Positions 17,621 through 25,096 of a DNA stretch of 47,127 nucleotides are shown here, in pieces. The stretch comes from Candidatus Nomurabacteria bacterium (lineage in GTDB: Bacteria > Patescibacteriota > Minisyncoccia > Phycocordibacterales > UBA9973): the NCBI GenBank assembly GCA_023267195.1, contig JAHFNT010000003.1:74841-121967 (forward strand), given 5' to 3'. Below the pieces are notes generated by a model, which searched no databases, was not told where the DNA came from, and saw only the letters and a list, made by a program, of their open reading frames with translations. Positions within the stretch are counted from its first letter, which is position 1. Every line of letters begins with the position of its first letter. Both the position numbers and the translations under genes were made by a program.

Positions 17621-19480
17621 ATGGACTTTTTTAAAAAATTATTTGGAAAGGAGGGAGAAAAGGACAACGTAGAGGCGCAAGCGTCTACCTTAGCTGTTTT
17701 GCCGGAGGAAATTTATGAGTCTGCTACCCTGGAACTCCAAGACGTGATCGCCCCGTCCGCCTTAAAAATCGGCCCCAAATCAATAAATTTGGGTGAAAAA
17801 ATAGCCCAAACCTTTTTCATCATATCTTACCCGAGATTTTTAAGCGATAATTGGTTTTCTCCCATCATCAATCTGGATAAGGTTTTTGATATTTCAATTT
17901 TTATTCATCCAATAGATACTTCGCTCATGCTCAGACAGTTTCAGAAAAAGGTAGCCGAAGTACAGAGCCAAATAAGCGTACGGGAACAGAAGGGGATGGT
18001 ACGCGACCCGATGCTCGATACCGCTTATCAAGATTTAGAAGGTCTCCGCGACAACCTGATGCAAGCCCAGGAAAAAATGTTTGATGTGGGTATCTATATT
18101 ACCATCTATGCAGACAATGAATTTGACTTGTTTAAAATTGAAAACGAAATTAAATCAATGTTGGAATCTAAGCTCATCTATATCAAGCCGGCGCTTTTCC
18201 AACAAGAGGATGGTTTTAAGAGTGTACTGCCCATAGACACAGATATTTTAAATGTGAACCAAAAATTAAACTCGGAACCTTTATCCAGCGTTTTTCCTTT
18301 CATCTCTTTTGACCTGACTTCTGATAGAGGAATACTCTACGGCATCAATAGGCACAATTCAAGTTTGGTTATCTTTGATAGATTTTCTCTGGAAAATTAT
18401 AATTCAGTAACCTTTGCCAAGTCTGGTTCCGGAAAATCCTATGCGACAAAATTGGAAATTTTAAGGTCGCTGATGTTTGATACCGATGTTATCGTCATCG
18501 ATCCAGAAAGAGAGTATGAATTTCTTTCGGACGCTGTCGGGGGGAGATATTTCAGCATTTCTCTTTCTTCTGATCACCATATCAATCCTTTTGATCTGCC
18601 AATACCGCACGAAGGGGAAACCGCCGAAGATGTGCTACGTTCAAATATAATAAATTTGGTAGGACTTTTTAGGTTGATGTTAGGTGGACTCACCCCCGAA
18701 GAAGATTCTCTAGTAGATAGAGCCATTTCAGAAACTTATGCCATCAAAGACATCACGCCTGAATCTGATTTTTCAAATATTGAACCGCCGCTTCTCTCTG
18801 ATTTTGAAATGGTGCTCTCGGGCATGGATGGTAGCGACTCTATCGTGCAAAGATTAGTGAAATACACGCGAGGCTCTTGGGCGACATTTTTAAATAGGCC
18901 ATCCAATGTCGATATCAACAAAAAGTTCGTGGTATTTTCCGTCCGCGACATGGAAGACGAACTAAAACCAGTCGCCATGTATATCATCATGCATTATATT
19001 TGGAATACGATAAGGAAAAATTTGAAGAAACGCTTGCTCGTGGTGGATGAAGCCTGGTGGATGATGAAATCCGAAGACACCGCCTCGTTTTTATATTCTA
19101 TTGCTAAGCGAGGCAGAAAATATTATTTAGGACTTTCCACCATCACCCAAGACGCAGCCGACTTCATGAAATCCCCATACGGCGTGCCCATAATTACCAA
19201 CTCCTCAATCCAGCTTCTACTAAAACAGTCGCCGACCACTATCGATCTTTTGCAAAAAACTTTCAACCTCACCGACGAAGAAAAATATTTACTTTTGGAG
19301 TCTGGCTTGGGAGAGGGAATATTCTTCGCTGGATTGAAGCATGTCGCCATTAAAATAGTTTCTTCTTACACCGAAGACCAGATTATTACCTCTGACCCAT
19401 CGCAAATACTCTCCAACAGGAAAGCCAAGGAGGAACAAGAAAATGCAAACCTCACCCGACCTTCGGCCACCCTCTCCTGA
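17621..19480 (+). CDS. virB4: VirB4-family type IV secretion ATPase
   Basis: Cytoplasmic hexameric ATPase that powers type IV secretion or pilus assembly. 619 aa. Seen: N-terminal region with FIISYPRFLSDNWFSPIINL; long coiled segment about 110-160; Walker A FAKSGSGKSYATK near residue 266; VIDPEREYEFL; Walker B LLVVDEAWWMM near 472; and the sensor/RecA-like C-terminal part AKRGRKYYLGLSTITQD. This set is diagnostic for VirB4 rather than VirD4, since the extended N-terminal domain is present and there are no membrane helices. No relaxase or VirD4 gene accompanies it here. The last codons (NLTRPSATLS) and the TGA stop are supplied by a palindromic element at 19450-19503, so the native C-terminus has probably been replaced or extended. 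Confidence 0.92.
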   Translation: MDFFKKLFGKEGEKDNVEAQASTLAVLPEEIYESATLELQDVIAPSALKIGPKSINLGEKIAQTFFIISYPRFLSDNWFSPIINLDKVFDISIFIHPIDTSLMLRQFQKKVAEVQSQISVREQKGMVRDPMLDTAYQDLEGLRDNLMQAQEKMFDVGIYITIYADNEFDLFKIENEIKSMLESKLIYIKPALFQQEDGFKSVLPIDTDILNVNQKLNSEPLSSVFPFISFDLTSDRGILYGINRHNSSLVIFDRFSLENYNSVTFAKSGSGKSYATKLEILRSLMFDTDVIVIDPEREYEFLSDAVGGRYFSISLSSDHHINPFDLPIPHEGETAEDVLRSNIINLVGLFRLMLGGLTPEEDSLVDRAISETYAIKDITPESDFSNIEPPLLSDFEMVLSGMDGSDSIVQRLVKYTRGSWATFLNRPSNVDINKKFVVFSVRDMEDELKPVAMYIIMHYIWNTIRKNLKKRLLVVDEAWWMMKSEDTASFLYSIAKRGRKYYLGLSTITQDAADFMKSPYGVPIITNSSIQLLLKQSPTTIDLLQKTFNLTDEEKYLLLESGLGEGIFFAGLKHVAIKIVSSYTEDQIITSDPSQILSNRKAKEEQENANLTRPSATLS

Positions 19481-19503
19481 CGGGAGAGGGGCTGGGGGTG
19501 AGG
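19450..19503. repeat. palindromic element forming the 3' end of virB4
   Basis: CCTCACCCgacc at the left and ctgggGGTGAGG at the right, enclosing CCCTCTCCtgacGGGAGAGGG. The virB4 stop codon is in the loop of the inner hairpin. With its hairpin it could also act as a transcript stabiliser between operon parts. Confidence 0.75.
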
Positions 19504-19531
19504 TTAGCTTTAGAAAATAATGTAATTGGGG

Positions 19532-19537
19532 TATAAT
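19532..19537 (+). promoter_or_regulatory. -10 box giving a leaderless start for the secreted beta protein
   Basis: TATAAT with only six bases (TAGATC) before the ATG at 19544. Confidence 0.6.
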
Positions 19538-19543
19538 TAGATC

Positions 19544-20521
19544 ATGAGGTTTAGATTTTTGTATTTAATAATATTTATTTTTTCTGTAATAATTTTTCCT
19601 TTTAAGGTGAGTGCTGTATCCTCTAGCAGTATTTCAGTCAATGTGGTTCCAGAAAATCCAGCTCCGAATGAAAATGTGACCATTACCTTGAATAGCTATG
19701 GGAGCAACTTGGACAGCGTATTAATATCGTGGATTGTGGATGGGAAAAATGCACTTTCTGGAATTGGAAAAAAGTCTTTTTCTTTTAGAGCTGGGGAGGC
19801 CGGGGAAGCCACCAATGTTACCGCCACAGTATTTTTGCCGGATGGATCAATAGACAAGAGAATATTGATTCGGCCCGCCGTAATGACCCTCCTGTGGCAG
19901 GCAAATGATTCTTATGTCCCACCGTTTTATCGTGGCAAGGCCTTGCCAACGCCAGACAGTGAAATAAAAGTGGTCGCTATGCCAGAAATAAAAAGCGGCG
20001 CAACGCTGGTAGACCCGCGCAACATGACTTATGCCTGGAAGAAAGATTATACCAACAACGTGGACGGCTCGGGTTATGGTAAAAATTCTTTCGTTTACGT
20101 AAATGATTATCTAGAAGATGGAAATAATATCAGCGTGGTGGTCTCCACTGTTGACCAAGAACATTCCTCGCAGGCAAGCATAGACATAGGAACGACAGAG
20201 CCGAAGCTGGTGTTCTATAAAAGCTATCCGGACCTGGGAACGCTTTGGGACAGAGCGCTCGAAGATGGCCATATAATCAATGGAGCTGAAATAATAGAGG
20301 CGGCGCCATATTTCATCTCCCCGAAAGACATCCGTATACCGAGTTTGAACTTTGTTTGGTCCATTAACGACTCGCAAATTGCCGTACCGATTTTTAAGAA
20401 AAATATTCTGCCCCTCCAGGCGCAAACTGGAACTTCTGGAACGTCCAAAATTAAACTGGAAATAAATAACATCTACAAAATTTTTGAAACAGCCAATAAA
20501 GAAATCAACGTAAACTTTTAA
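19544..20521 (+). CDS. secreted beta-rich (Ig-like) protein of the T4SS-like locus
   Basis: 325 aa, exported. Signal peptide FLYLIIFIFSVIIFPFKVSA (about 5-24). The mature part begins with Ser- and Asn-rich beta sequence (ISVNVVPENPAPNENVTITL) that looks like an Ig or PKD-type domain, followed by a second domain with ATVFLPDGS. No cysteines or membrane anchor were noticed in the mature part. I do not recognise a named family. A TATAAT box six bases before the ATG implies its own, leaderless promoter although it is in line with virB4. It ends one base before the pilin-peptidase ATG, so these two are translationally linked and probably function together at the cell surface. Confidence 0.75.
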   Translation: MRFRFLYLIIFIFSVIIFPFKVSAVSSSSISVNVVPENPAPNENVTITLNSYGSNLDSVLISWIVDGKNALSGIGKKSFSFRAGEAGEATNVTATVFLPDGSIDKRILIRPAVMTLLWQANDSYVPPFYRGKALPTPDSEIKVVAMPEIKSGATLVDPRNMTYAWKKDYTNNVDGSGYGKNSFVYVNDYLEDGNNISVVVSTVDQEHSSQASIDIGTTEPKLVFYKSYPDLGTLWDRALEDGHIINGAEIIEAAPYFISPKDIRIPSLNFVWSINDSQIAVPIFKKNILPLQAQTGTSGTSKIKLEINNIYKIFETANKEINVNF

Positions 20522-20522
20522 G

Positions 20523-21656
20523 ATGAAAAAACTTTTTCCATACATTCTAATACTGATTTCATTAATAGGGTTGTTTAACCCGATCACTCAGACAGAAGCT
20601 CAAAGTCTTTTGGGAACTTGTACGTTTACCGATGGGAGAGAACCACTTTTAAATGTTCCAGCAGAAGAATGTACCTTTATTTTAAATGGTGGGTTTTGGA
20701 CTCAAAACCAAGGAACGGGGGGAGGAGCAACACAAACTACAAACTCAAACAGTTTAGGAACTTGCAGACAAGGCACAGCAGGTGAGCCAATCCAAAACAT
20801 GACAGAAAAGGATTGTAAAGCTCAGGGGGATGGATGGATCTGGATTTCTTATTATTATAATTTAGCCCCACTACCTTGTACTAGCACAGGCCCCAATGAC
20901 ACCTCCTGTGTTAATGGAAAACTTACAACTTTTGACCCTACCCAGCCCAACAACCTAGGCGCGTATCTGAATTTAATGCTAAAACTATTTATTGGTATTT
21001 GCGCGGTTTTGGCAGTCATAATGATTATCATGGGTGGAATCGAGTATATGACGAGCGAGATTGCTAATACTAAAGAAGACGGCAAGAATAGAATTACCAA
21101 CGCAATCTTCGGACTCCTCTTGGCTTTGGGTGCGTATATACTTCTTTTTACCATAAATCCAAATTTGCTGAACACTGAACTAAAAAGTTTGACGACTGTG
21201 ACAGTTAATGTAACTTTAGCTGATGCCATACCAAGCGATACAGGTACCCCACCCGGAATCACTAGTGGATGTAGCTCTGGAATAGTAAAAACTACTATCA
21301 GTATGTTCGCTTGCTCTGATATTCTTAATAACGTTAACGCGATGCTTGCTGCTTCTAAAAGCGCCGGACTTAATATAACCGGTGGAGGGTATAGATCATT
21401 TGAACAGCAAAAACAATTAAGAATAAAGTATTGCAAGGGTGATTATCAAAACCCAAATGCGCCATGTGATCCACCAACAGCACTCCCTGGAATGTCAAAC
21501 CATAATAATGGCAAGGCTTTTGATCTCCAGTGTGATGGAGTCTTTATTCAAACCAGAGACAATAAGTGTTTTGTATGGTTACAAGCAAATGCTGGCAAAT
21601 ATGGTCTTTATAATTTACCATCAGAGCCCTGGCACTGGTCAGTTGATGGAAGATAA
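20523..21656 (+). CDS. T4SS pilin (TrbC/VirB2-like) fused to an M15 (VanY-type) peptidase
   Basis: 377-aa fusion. Residues 1-27: signal peptide (ILILISLIGLFNPITQTEAQ). About 31-105: two cysteine modules GTC...C...W. About 145-211: two hydrophobic helices with IIMGGIEYMTSEIANTKEDG between them and LLLALGAYILLFTINPNLL after, which is the pattern of the CPR T4SS pilin family. About 245-377: a D-Ala-D-Ala carboxypeptidase/endopeptidase domain with GGGYRS (Arg291), SNHNNGKAFDL (His327, Asp334) and EPWHW (Glu368, His371). The Zn ligands and catalytic Glu therefore appear intact. M15 enzymes cut peptidoglycan peptides. The fusion would place a wall-cutting enzyme on the pilus subunit. Alternatively the two helices only anchor the enzyme and the protein is not polymerised. 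Confidence 0.88.
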   Translation: MKKLFPYILILISLIGLFNPITQTEAQSLLGTCTFTDGREPLLNVPAEECTFILNGGFWTQNQGTGGGATQTTNSNSLGTCRQGTAGEPIQNMTEKDCKAQGDGWIWISYYYNLAPLPCTSTGPNDTSCVNGKLTTFDPTQPNNLGAYLNLMLKLFIGICAVLAVIMIIMGGIEYMTSEIANTKEDGKNRITNAIFGLLLALGAYILLFTINPNLLNTELKSLTTVTVNVTLADAIPSDTGTPPGITSGCSSGIVKTTISMFACSDILNNVNAMLAASKSAGLNITGGGYRSFEQQKQLRIKYCKGDYQNPNAPCDPPTALPGMSNHNNGKAFDLQCDGVFIQTRDNKCFVWLQANAGKYGLYNLPSEPWHWSVDGR

Positions 21657-21668
21657 TAATTAAATTTT

Positions 21669-23036
21669 ATGTCAAAAAGAAATTTTATACTTTTAACAAT
21701 AGTCTTGATCATCATAGTTGCGGTGGTGTTTGGATTTCTCTATTTTAGAAAAGGCGCGACTCTGCCCGGAGAAGACGGCACTGGCACCAATTTTCTTTCA
21801 CAATTTAATCCTTTTGGTAGTGGCACGAAGACACCCCCTGCTACCACCCCTCCGGCCGACGTTTCTGGATATGAACCAACACCCAAAGCAGAGGTAAAAT
21901 TAAAAAAAGTTTCCAGTATGCCTATTGCCGGATTCACTGTTTATCAAAAGGAGAGATTAAAAGAAATTTCTACTCCGGAGCCGGTAGAATCTACAACACC
22001 AACTTCAGACCCCTCCCTAACCCTCCCCTTAGCAGGGGCGGGGAAAAATTCTAAAACAATTCCAACCCAACCACCGACAGAATTTATGCCAGCCTTGAGA
22101 TATGTCGCTCGTAACAACGGAAATGTTTATCAAACTTTTGCAGACAAGTTGGTAGAAAAGAAATTCTCCAACACCATAATCCCAAAAGTGTATGAAGCTC
22201 TTTTTGGTAGCGGGGGGGAGTCTGTGTTTATGCGATATTTAAAAGCGGATGGCAAAACGATTGAAACTTTCGCTGGGAATTTACCGAAGGAATTATTAGG
22301 GGAAGAACCGACAGGAGATAAAGAAATAAAAGGCTCATTTTTGCCGGAAAATGTCAAAGATATGAGCCTATCTCCAGATGCTTTTAGCTTATTTTATTTA
22401 TTTGAAGCCGAAGACAACATAGTAGGCACAACTTTAGACCTAGCAACCAACAAAAAAACCCAAGTGTTTGATTCAGCTTTTACTGAATGGCTATCGTGGT
22501 GGCCAAACAGCAAAACTATTACTCTCTCTACCAAACCTTCCTCTGGTATCCCGGGATATATGTATACCCTCGATCCTAGCAGTGCAAACAATAAAGGTCT
22601 AACACAAGTCTTGGGCAATATAAACGGACTCACTACTTTGATGAGTCCGGATGGCAAATTTATACTCTATGGTAACGACAACTTATCTCTGAGTGTTTAC
22701 CAGAAAGACACCAAAACTTCAGAACTACTCGGGGTGAGAACTCTACCGGAAAAATGTGTTTGGGGTAAAACAAGCGCGGTTGTTTATTGCGCCGTGCCAA
22801 AATTTATTGAATCAGGTGGCTACCCAGAGAAGTGGTATCAAGGGGAAACATCTTTTTCTGATCAAATTTGGAAGATAGATGTTGCAGATGGAAATGCAAC
22901 TATTCTGGTTGACCCGATAACCATCGAGGGAGGGGAGGAAATAGACGGCATTAAACTAATGGTAGATGATAGTGAAAATTATCTATTTTTTGTAAATAAA
23001 AAGGATTCCTTCCTTTGGGAATTAAAACTAAATTAA
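21669..23036 (+). CDS. membrane-anchored beta-propeller-like protein
   Basis: 455 aa. An N-terminal anchor (FILLTIVLIIIVAVVFGFLYF, spread over residues 5-25) is followed by a Pro/Thr-rich linker and, from about 210, repeated blocks such as MSLSPDAFSLFYLFE, WLSWWPNSKTITLST and LMSPDGKFILYGND. These are the S-P-D/W-x-P-[DN] strand motifs of TolB/WD40-like propellers. It would present a binding surface outside the membrane. The linker carries a short palindromic element (22010-22043) translated as PSLTLPLAGAG. It is the last gene of the plus-strand cluster, 12 bases after the pilin fusion, and ends four bases from the convergent jag stop with no visible terminator between. Confidence 0.75.
   Translation: MSKRNFILLTIVLIIIVAVVFGFLYFRKGATLPGEDGTGTNFLSQFNPFGSGTKTPPATTPPADVSGYEPTPKAEVKLKKVSSMPIAGFTVYQKERLKEISTPEPVESTTPTSDPSLTLPLAGAGKNSKTIPTQPPTEFMPALRYVARNNGNVYQTFADKLVEKKFSNTIIPKVYEALFGSGGESVFMRYLKADGKTIETFAGNLPKELLGEEPTGDKEIKGSFLPENVKDMSLSPDAFSLFYLFEAEDNIVGTTLDLATNKKTQVFDSAFTEWLSWWPNSKTITLSTKPSSGIPGYMYTLDPSSANNKGLTQVLGNINGLTTLMSPDGKFILYGNDNLSLSVYQKDTKTSELLGVRTLPEKCVWGKTSAVVYCAVPKFIESGGYPEKWYQGETSFSDQIWKIDVADGNATILVDPITIEGGEEIDGIKLMVDDSENYLFFVNKKDSFLWELKLN
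22010..22043. repeat. short palindromic element in the propeller-like protein
   Basis: CCCCTCCCTAACCCTCCCCT followed by tagcAGGGGCGGGG. The hairpin CCCCTtagcAGGGG belongs to the same broad family as the ksgA element and is read in frame. Confidence 0.6.
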
Positions 23037-23040
23037 CAAA

Positions 23041-23523
23041 TTAGATTACGCCGGTATATTTAATTACCACTCGACGTTCACGCCCTAAACCGATGGACTC
23101 GGTTTTTAGATCTTGCGCATCAGATAAAAATTCATGAACTATTCTACGCTCAAAAGCGGACATTGGATCAACCTCTATATTTGATTTAAAGTATCTGGCT
23201 CTCTCTGACATCATGTGAGCGACAGCCCTGATGTTTTCAATGTGTTTTTTCTGAAAACCATTCACATCAACCAAGACACCTAAACCCCTTTCTTCACCAA
23301 CATTCAACTTGGGAAGAAGTTTGGCTTCAATAATTCTATTAACAACGTGGTTTAGCGCATGTAAACCTTCTCCGTCGTGAGAAATAAAAAGATGTGGCTC
23401 ATTTACTTCTAGCGAAACCCAGACATTTTTAGGGCCATCTTCCACCACAGAAACTTCATTCAGTTTTATCATTGTTTTGGCAAACAACTCTTTTATTAAA
23501 TTTTGGATTTCTTCTTTTTTCAT
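23041..23523 (-). CDS. jag: Jag/KhpB-type RNA-binding protein (KH + R3H)
   Basis: 160 aa. A KH-like core with FISHDGEGLHALNHVVNRI (the Gly loop and helix of Jag proteins) is followed by an R3H domain with AFERRIVHEFLSD. The N-terminal Jag_N domain of longer homologues is missing, so this is a short CPR-type version. Jag proteins bind RNA and in Firmicutes act in cell elongation control. The gene classically sits next to yidC, as it does here (27 bases after it), in the order rpmH-rnpA-yidD-yidC-jag transcribed away from dnaA. Confidence 0.9.
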   Translation of the reverse strand: MKKEEIQNLIKELFAKTMIKLNEVSVVEDGPKNVWVSLEVNEPHLFISHDGEGLHALNHVVNRIIEAKLLPKLNVGEERGLGVLVDVNGFQKKHIENIRAVAHMMSERARYFKSNIEVDPMSAFERRIVHEFLSDAQDLKTESIGLGRERRVVIKYTGVI

Positions 23524-23550
23524 CTTTTTCTGTATAAATTTTACAACTTT

Positions 23551-24285
23551 CTATTTTATAACCATTTTGAAATTTTTCTCTCTCTTTACATATAACTGCT
23601 GGGCTACCATAAATAGGTTGCTAGTAATCCAATACAAAGCAACAGCCCCGGAAATACTGTAAGCAATAAAAGCTACTACGAACGGGAAAATATATTTCAT
23701 TTGCATATTCATACTTTTACTAAAACTCTCTGAAAAAGAGAGGGCGGAATTTGACCCACTTGGGGTGAGAACAGGTTTAGGCATAAAATGAGCCTGTAAA
23801 TACTGAGATACGCCAGCCAAAACCGCCAAAACTAAACTTTTTTGAGTTATGTCTAGAATACCCAAGAAAATCATATTGGCATGCTCCGGAGCCTGAATAA
23901 AAGAATAAAGGAACCCGCTTTCAAAGTTTATACCTTTGTAAAAAACATAATATAGCGCAAAAATAATAGGAATTTGGACCAAAACCAAAAGACACCCAGA
24001 GAATGGATTTACATTGTGTTTTTTATAAAGATCAAAAGTAAGGCGTGCTTGTTCTTCTTTGCTTGCTCCGCTTGCTTTAATTTTATTAAGCTCGGGAGTC
24101 AAAATATTCATCTCTGCCTGGCTTTCAATAGATTTTTGAGATAAAGGTAAAAGGATTAGTTTAACTAAGATAGTCAATATTATCACCGCTACGCCCACAT
24201 CCCCACCAGGAATAATTGAAACTAAAAAGGCCAAGGCGTTTATTAATGGATGATATAGAACAATGTTCCAGATATTGCTTAACAT
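23551..24285 (-). CDS. yidC: YidC/Oxa1 membrane protein insertase
   Basis: Inserts and folds proteins in the inner membrane. The 244-aa protein is the short form without the large periplasmic domain of proteobacterial YidC. Hydrophobic segments are visible around 12-50, 95-120, 140-165 and 195-225. The conserved first helix reads VAVIILTILVKLILLPLS: where most homologues carry an Arg in the hydrophilic groove (..R.LLLPL), this one has Lys. The cytoplasmic hairpin with PELNKIKASGASKEEQARL and LYKKHNVNPFSGCL is typical. The neighbours yidD and rnpA upstream and jag downstream confirm the call. Confidence 0.93.
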   Translation of the reverse strand: MLSNIWNIVLYHPLINALAFLVSIIPGGDVGVAVIILTILVKLILLPLSQKSIESQAEMNILTPELNKIKASGASKEEQARLTFDLYKKHNVNPFSGCLLVLVQIPIIFALYYVFYKGINFESGFLYSFIQAPEHANMIFLGILDITQKSLVLAVLAGVSQYLQAHFMPKPVLTPSGSNSALSFSESFSKSMNMQMKYIFPFVVAFIAYSISGAVALYWITSNLFMVAQQLYVKREKNFKMVIK

Positions 24286-24315
24286 TACTCCATTCTATAT
24301 GAAAAGAATTAAAAA

Positions 24316-24531
24316 TCAAACGAGAGGATCAATGTGATTCTTTTGCCAAGGATGACACCGCAAGATACGCCCGAGGCCTAAATAGGCACCCCGTAGCGCT
24401 CCGTATTTTAAAATAGCTTGTTTGGTGTATTCCGAGCAGGTCGGATAAAAAACACAGCTTGGTTTTTTTAGAGCAGAAATATTTTTCTGATAAAAATCAA
24501 TTAATTTTACTAAGTATGTTTTTAATTTCAT
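24316..24531 (-). CDS. yidD: YidD membrane protein insertion efficiency factor
   Basis: 71 aa from the ATG at 24531. Diagnostic sequence: LIDFYQKNIS, CVFYPTCSEYTKQAI (conserved three-Cys signature with an earlier Cys), GALRGAYLGLGRILRCHPW. This amphipathic membrane-associated protein assists YidC. I preferred MKLKTYLVK over the longer track start because it matches family length; the gene then overlaps the end of rnpA by 35 bases, a common arrangement. Confidence 0.9.
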   Translation of the reverse strand: MKLKTYLVKLIDFYQKNISALKKPSCVFYPTCSEYTKQAILKYGALRGAYLGLGRILRCHPWQKNHIDPLV

Positions 24532-24820
24532 TTTCAAGCATTGAAATATCTTTTGGGTATTTTTTAAAAACAAAAACCCCTAGAGTGCCGAGAGGGAAGT
24601 TTGGAAAATATTTTTTTAACAAAAAATAGCCAAGGCGCCTTAATAAATTCCTTTGCACAGCCAATTTAGCCACATTTTTGGGCACGATAAAAGAGATTTT
24701 TTTTTCTTGGGTGCCAGTATTTAAAAATTTGAAAGTTAAATGCCCGGAATTAATAAATTTCCCTTCCTTAAACACCCTTTCAACAGACTTTTTTTCGGCT
24801 CTGTTTTTTTTGGGAAGCAT
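24497..24820 (-). CDS. rnpA: ribonuclease P protein component
   Basis: Basic protein subunit that helps RNase P RNA cut 5' leaders from pre-tRNA. 107 aa from the ATG at 24820 (MLPKKNR), the usual family beginning; the track start adds five residues. Seen: VFKEGKFINSGHLTFKF and ISFIVPKNVAKLAVQRNLLRR, the latter being the RNR-type signature (A..RN..RR). It lies 18 bases after rpmH, the standard rpmH-rnpA pair. Confidence 0.92.
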   Translation of the reverse strand: MLPKKNRAEKKSVERVFKEGKFINSGHLTFKFLNTGTQEKKISFIVPKNVAKLAVQRNLLRRLGYFLLKKYFPNFPLGTLGVFVFKKYPKDISMLENEIKNILSKIN

Positions 24821-24838
24821 ATATTTAAAAGACAAAAA

Positions 24839-24973
24839 CTAAACGGAGAGTTTGGCGCGCCCCTTCCTCCTTCTTCGCAAAAGTACTTTTTGCCCAGTTT
24901 TTATTCTGGATCTAACTAAAAAACCATGGCTTTTGGCTCTTTTCCTCTTTTTAGGATTGTATGTGAATGACAT
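24839..24973 (-). CDS. rpmH: ribosomal protein bL34
   Basis: 44 aa, too short for the ORF track. The translation starts [18 protein letters not shown] and ends [12 protein letters not shown], matching bL34 (..P.KRKR.K.HGF..R). It is a component of the large ribosomal subunit. First gene of the minus-strand rpmH-rnpA-yidD-yidC-jag operon, divergent from dnaA. A TATTAT box lies 11 bases before the ATG on the minus strand, so the mRNA leader is very short. Confidence 0.95.
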   Translation of the reverse strand: MSFTYNPKKRKRAKSHGFLVRSRIKTGQKVLLRRRRKGRAKLSV

Positions 24974-25020
24974 AGATAGAGTCTATAATAAAATTAAGGA
25001 TTAGGCAACTAGGTATTTTT

Positions 25021-25040
25021 TTATCCACATCTTATCAACA
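25021..25040. promoter_or_regulatory. two DnaA boxes upstream of dnaA
   Basis: A perfect TTATCCACA at 25021-25029 and a variant TTATCAACA at 25032-25040, in the rpmH-dnaA gap. They probably serve autoregulation of dnaA and form part of the origin. Confidence 0.8.
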
Positions 25041-25082
25041 TAGTTAATAAGTTTTTAAAGATGCCGCTAAATTTATAAATAG

Positions 25083-25088
25083 TATAAT
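25083..25088 (+). promoter_or_regulatory. -10 box of dnaA
   Basis: TATAAT ending eight bases before the dnaA ATG, so the transcript is leaderless or nearly so. Confidence 0.65.
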
Positions 25089-25096
25089 ACTGAACT

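Noticed and set aside
16908-19480. VirB4 split in two by a frameshift
   Set aside because: The 619-aa protein already has its own N-terminal region and full ATPase core, and an intergenic repeat separates the two, so I treat them as two genes.
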